Shown in pieces: positions 62,101-64,000 of a stretch of 64,000 bases of DNA. The position numbers and the translations under genes are program-made. The notes beneath the pieces were generated by a model. That model ran no database searches, was not told the origin of the DNA, and was given only the letters and a program-made list of their open reading frames with translations. Origin of the DNA: Methanofollis sp. UBA420 (GTDB taxonomy: Archaea > Halobacteriota > Methanomicrobia > Methanomicrobiales > Methanofollaceae); assembly GCF_002498315.1 (NCBI RefSeq), contig NZ_DAGX01000002.1, positions 624,067-688,066 on the forward strand, in the 5' to 3' direction. Position 1 is the first letter of the stretch. Each line of letters starts with the position of its first letter.

Positions 62101-64000
62101 CGCGAAGGGAGTCCGCGAGTACCCGGTCTCCGAGACGGCGGTGTCCGACCACCCGGTGCCGGTCGCGTTCGTCCAGTAGTTCCCCGCGATATACTTCCCG
62201 AGGACGATGTTCCGTCCCGACATATCGGTCGGGGCGATGTTCCAGGTGTAGGAGGCGGGCGCCGTGCCGGCGACATAGGTCGGGGCACAGAAGAGGTTGT
62301 TGTAGACCTGACCGCTCCCGCCATCGACGGCGAGGGCCGTCGCCTCCGACCGGACAATGTTTCCGGCGAGCGTCGCCGTGCCCGTCCACGCGGACGGAAC
62401 GGCGATGCCGGTGGCCGTCGCTGTCACCGTGTTCGACGCGACGGAGACGGCCTCCGCGTCGCGGGCGACCTCGATGCCTGTCGGGGCTTCGACCGTGTTG
62501 CGGGAGATGGTGCCGCTTCCCCTGATGCCGACCGCCTTCGCGGTCACCGGGTTGTCGGTGACGGTCGCCGCGCCGGTGTATATGCCGTACAGGGCGCTGC
62601 CTGTGACGGTGTTCCCTGCGATGACGATCTCCGTCCCGGTGACATTGATGCCGACATCGCCGTTTTTGACCTGGCAGTTTTTAACGACGATATTCGACCG
62701 GCCTTCGGCGAAGATGCCGGTCTTGCCCGGTGTCTTCGCGCCGACATACATGGTGAGGTATCCGCCGTCCAGCGTGACGTCGTCCGAGGCGATGATCACC
62801 GGTTTGACATGGGCAGAGCCGGTGAACCAGTACTCGCCGGGCGCGGTGATCGTGTAGGTCATGGTGGCCCGGTCGTACGTGTAGCCGCTTCCTCCCGTGA
62901 TCTTCAACTCGCCGCCGCCCGACTCCGAGATGCCGCAGAGGGGCATGGTGTCGTACACGCCCGACCCGGCGACGACCTCGAATGCCTCCTTGCCGAAGCC
63001 CTTGACCGAGGAGTGGGCATCAGAGTACCCGCTCGCGCCGTCGGTCGAACCCCACCAGTTGCCCGCGGTCCATTCCCCGCCGACAATGTTTCTCGCAAAG
63101 ACCGGGGTCTCCGCATTCCACGCGTACTTCTCGATTGCCGCCGTCGTGACGTCGGGGTGGACGTAAGACGAGGTGTTGAAGGCGTTGTTGTAGATCCGGG
63201 ACGACCCGATCTGGCCGCCGGTGAGGGAGAGTGCCGGGCCGTCGGCACTGATGCGGTTCTCCGTCATGGTGAGGGCCGATACCGAGTTCAGTCTCAGGCC
63301 TGCGGTGGCGCTCGTGCCGGCGATCGTGTTGTTCCTGATGACGCTCTTCGAACCAGTCTTTGACCCTGAATTCATGGCAACGATGCCATAGCCCTCGGCC
63401 GCGGAGACGCCGCAGCCGGAGACCTGGTTGTCGGCGAGAGTCAGGTCGGAGAACCCTCCGCTCAGGAAGATGCCGCAGCCGCCTTTGACGCAGTCGATGC
63501 CCGAGTCGGAGACGCGGTTGCCCGTGACCTCGGCGCCGGCGACAGACTGGATGCCGTAGCCCATGGGACTCTCCCGACCGCACCCGGTGACGACGTTGTC
63601 CCTGACAGACCCGTCTTCAGTCCTGATGCCGAAACCGAACGAGAGGTCGCTCTCTCCGTTGCTGAAACCGCTGTCGGTGACGGTGTTCTTCTCGATCGTC
63701 GTGCCGGCCATCCCGAAGATGCCGTTCCCGATGTTCTCGCCGCCGGCGCCGACGGTCTTGCCGCAGTCGGTGACCGTGTTGCCGGAGATGATGCCGCCCT
63801 GGGCAAAGATGCCGGTGCCGGAGACCTCCTCCGCGCCCGAGGTGGTGACCTTGCCGCAGTCGGTGACCGTGTTGCCGGAGACGACGAGGCCGGTCTTCAC
63901 ATAGATGCCGTACGACCCCGTGCGCCCGTCGCGGCTCTCGGCGATCTGAGCGCACCTGGTCACGGTGTTGTCCGAGACGCTGCCGTCATAGCCCATGGCC
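59152..64000 (-). CDS. Giant NosD-type beta-helix PGF-CTERM surface protein, N-terminus cut by window edge
   Basis: At least 1616 residues remain and the frame is still open at the edge. At least three blocks of right-handed beta-helix repeats (GNTVTDCG, GNTVTGS, DNTVTGCEVGI type, about 22 residues each) alternate with YAWN-type inserts (ENIVGGxxxAGNWWGSPDGASGYSE). A PKD-like domain (WTWTFTDASG), another Ig-like domain and the PGF-pre-PGF domain shared with the Big2 protein (VDRQDVDGDARF, PENLKDAKKLNF, YRYNTVTAAWEALPTVWVK) follow. The C-terminus carries SPGFGTLAALAGAAAAVALSGRRD, a PGF-CTERM anchor. Probably a large surface carbohydrate-binding or adhesive protein. The internal Met near the edge is not the real start. 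Confidence 0.88.
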   Translation of the reverse strand, partial: AMGYDGSVSDNTVTRCAQIAESRDGRTGSYGIYVKTGLVVSGNTVTDCGKVTTSGAEEVSGTGIFAQGGIISGNTVTDCGKTVGAGGENIGNGIFGMAGTTIEKNTVTDSGFSNGESDLSFGFGIRTEDGSVRDNVVTGCGRESPMGYGIQSVAGAEVTGNRVSDSGIDCVKGGCGIFLSGGFSDLTLADNQVSGCGVSAAEGYGIVAMNSGSKTGSKSVIRNNTIAGTSATAGLRLNSVSALTMTENRISADGPALSLTGGQIGSSRIYNNAFNTSSYVHPDVTTAAIEKYAWNAETPVFARNIVGGEWTAGNWWGSTDGASGYSDAHSSVKGFGKEAFEVVAGSGVYDTMPLCGISESGGGELKITGGSGYTYDRATMTYTITAPGEYWFTGSAHVKPVIIASDDVTLDGGYLTMYVGAKTPGKTGIFAEGRSNIVVKNCQVKNGDVGINVTGTEIVIAGNTVTGSALYGIYTGAATVTDNPVTAKAVGIRGSGTISRNTVEAPTGIEVARDAEAVSVASNTVTATATGIAVPSAWTGTATLAGNIVRSEATALAVDGGSGQVYNNLFCAPTYVAGTAPASYTWNIAPTDMSGRNIVLGKYIAGNYWTNATGTGWSDTAVSETGYSRTPFAVADGAYDRAPLCSVGMPPVTGVELTEAGEAGYAYASGKYTITAPGYYYFAAQPHIVSIESDNVVMDGRDVLLTADTRSTVVSTKARTEYRNITVKNCYIDGGYIGIRVEGTEGTDVSVLDCTLKNTKSYGIYVKNGVADGNVLTNCAYGGIGYQSIIAYDHARVTNNIVSGATKSSIYYSNTLSDGAGGAEIAGNRVMDGRGDGISVTGKDGTTTVTGNTVTAMRHAGISVTPGTNNPDIAGATVRVLDNTVTGCEVGIDSTVKTLELTRGNTVTDCGTGISGDGEIAGNTVRECMVGIAVPAGASRPAEITRNRVVSVGGCAVEADGGSGSVYDNVFSTDTYVSGIAASAYAWNITPEEGENIVGGGVRAGNWWGSPDGASGYSETNHAVNGYLGVDPANRYEPAPGACDYYPLVQTTDLVLDPALRVADGDVVIGMPAVFAAESAGTGLDWCGAWTWTFTDASGTATLSFASAAMEAEHTFTRFGPANVTLTVADRDGQTIGTARWAGTVACLPLKIGIDDIEDGAAFTVTTSATFRADVPDLDDPENATYLWEFVGDDVGTFSSSDTPETTVTFARPGICGIRLTVTPGGVDAETYPSDFVVCTAVVTATPSVPTPPAPQNPVRPTIESGSPDVSAIVPEICVDRQDVDGDARFNVTVVTPASGDVPTFVAGMGRPEDAFFSLDITPENLKDAKKLNFSAVLTVCIPTSTVPEDEKYNMRVYRYNTVTAAWEALPTVWVKTEAGYHHYEVKTPGFSVFTAVRAIPKAMPPTPATPSSPVGSSGSGGKSDLVAAVCDGDGVAHFKGVVRDVSPGSGAAGALVVVDEDAGVRPAQAFYRAFTVTVKRVSVENGIDITFCVPTAACTGAGYTKDDVALAFLAGGNWTVQSTRCLGEEGGMTSYAAHIPAAGTCAIVYGKEVTAGSGSAAVDTPTPTVAPTGAPTTDAPVASATTTPAQSPGFGTLAALAGAAAAVALSGRRD

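Noticed and set aside
59686..63363. 1225-residue open frame on the plus strand
   Set aside because: Antisense to the beta-helix surface protein; its periodic look mirrors the repeats of the real gene.

Overview
The window reads as a chromosomal segment of a GC-rich methanogenic euryarchaeon, most likely Methanomicrobiales (Methanofollis or Methanoculleus-like; the genus is an inference). Support comes from a geranylgeranylglyceryl phosphate synthase for archaeal lipids, an archaeal-type ThrRS, type IA topoisomerase with C-terminal helix-hairpin-helix repeats, GatCAB, a MobB-MoaE fusion, FdhD, PGF-CTERM surface proteins, TATA-like promoters close to start codons, and oligo-T terminators.

Layout. 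1-1157 holds the N-terminal part of a secreted beta-helix repeat protein that runs off the left edge. 1651-4364 carries an NTF2-like protein and a multi-PAS sensor. 4469-12712 is a tightly packed housekeeping run (asparagine-synthase-like, gatC, gatA, gatB, topA, GGGP synthase, TrmJ-like), followed by dcd and thrS. 15613-18211 is a two-gene surface module (cohesin-like, fasciclin, PKD, dockerin) next to a membrane histidine kinase. 20356-21940 is a CPA2 antiporter convergent with a CBS protein. 22025-24377 is a small accessory patch: orphan HicB, a possible 58-residue Zn-binding protein, then an AT-rich divergent pair (DUF3307-like membrane protein and SatD-like cyclase-like/HTH protein) beside tRNA-Gln. 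24411-28148 has fdhD divergent from a PAPS-reductase/cysteine-desulfurase fusion. 28423-33841 has an MBL-fold protein, Nudix hydrolase, DJ-1 protein, a proton-type P-ATPase and XerA.

A 1.84-kb stretch (33842-35685) shows no convincing gene and carries short palindromic repeats. 35686-42406 has a conserved archaeal protein, MobB-MoaE, phosphoglucosamine mutase, a 1191-residue all-helical repeat protein of unknown function, and acylphosphatase. 42400-43368 is a stand-alone cas1 with no cas2 or array in the window. 43435-47889 is an arginine cluster (deiminase, carbamate kinase, PLP arginine/lysine/ornithine decarboxylase). 47890-48698 is a repeat-rich spacer. Then come class II lysS, a small unknown gene, a tandem pair of UvsE-like endonucleases of which the first has lost its metal ligands, and two phenylacetate-CoA ligases with a tandem ACT protein. 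55821-64000 is a minus-strand surface-protein block: lipoprotein, Big2/PGF-CTERM protein, cohesin-like/dockerin protein and a giant beta-helix PGF-CTERM protein that leaves the window.

The observations most worth a second look are the SatD/DUF3307 pair (possible nucleotide-signalling/membrane unit), the solo Cas1 with a substituted catalytic glutamate, the degenerate UvsE paralog fused by overlap to an intact one, the divergent FdhD/desulfurase arrangement, the 1191-residue scaffold protein, and a dispersed family of 3-nt-loop hairpins in the intergenic spacers.
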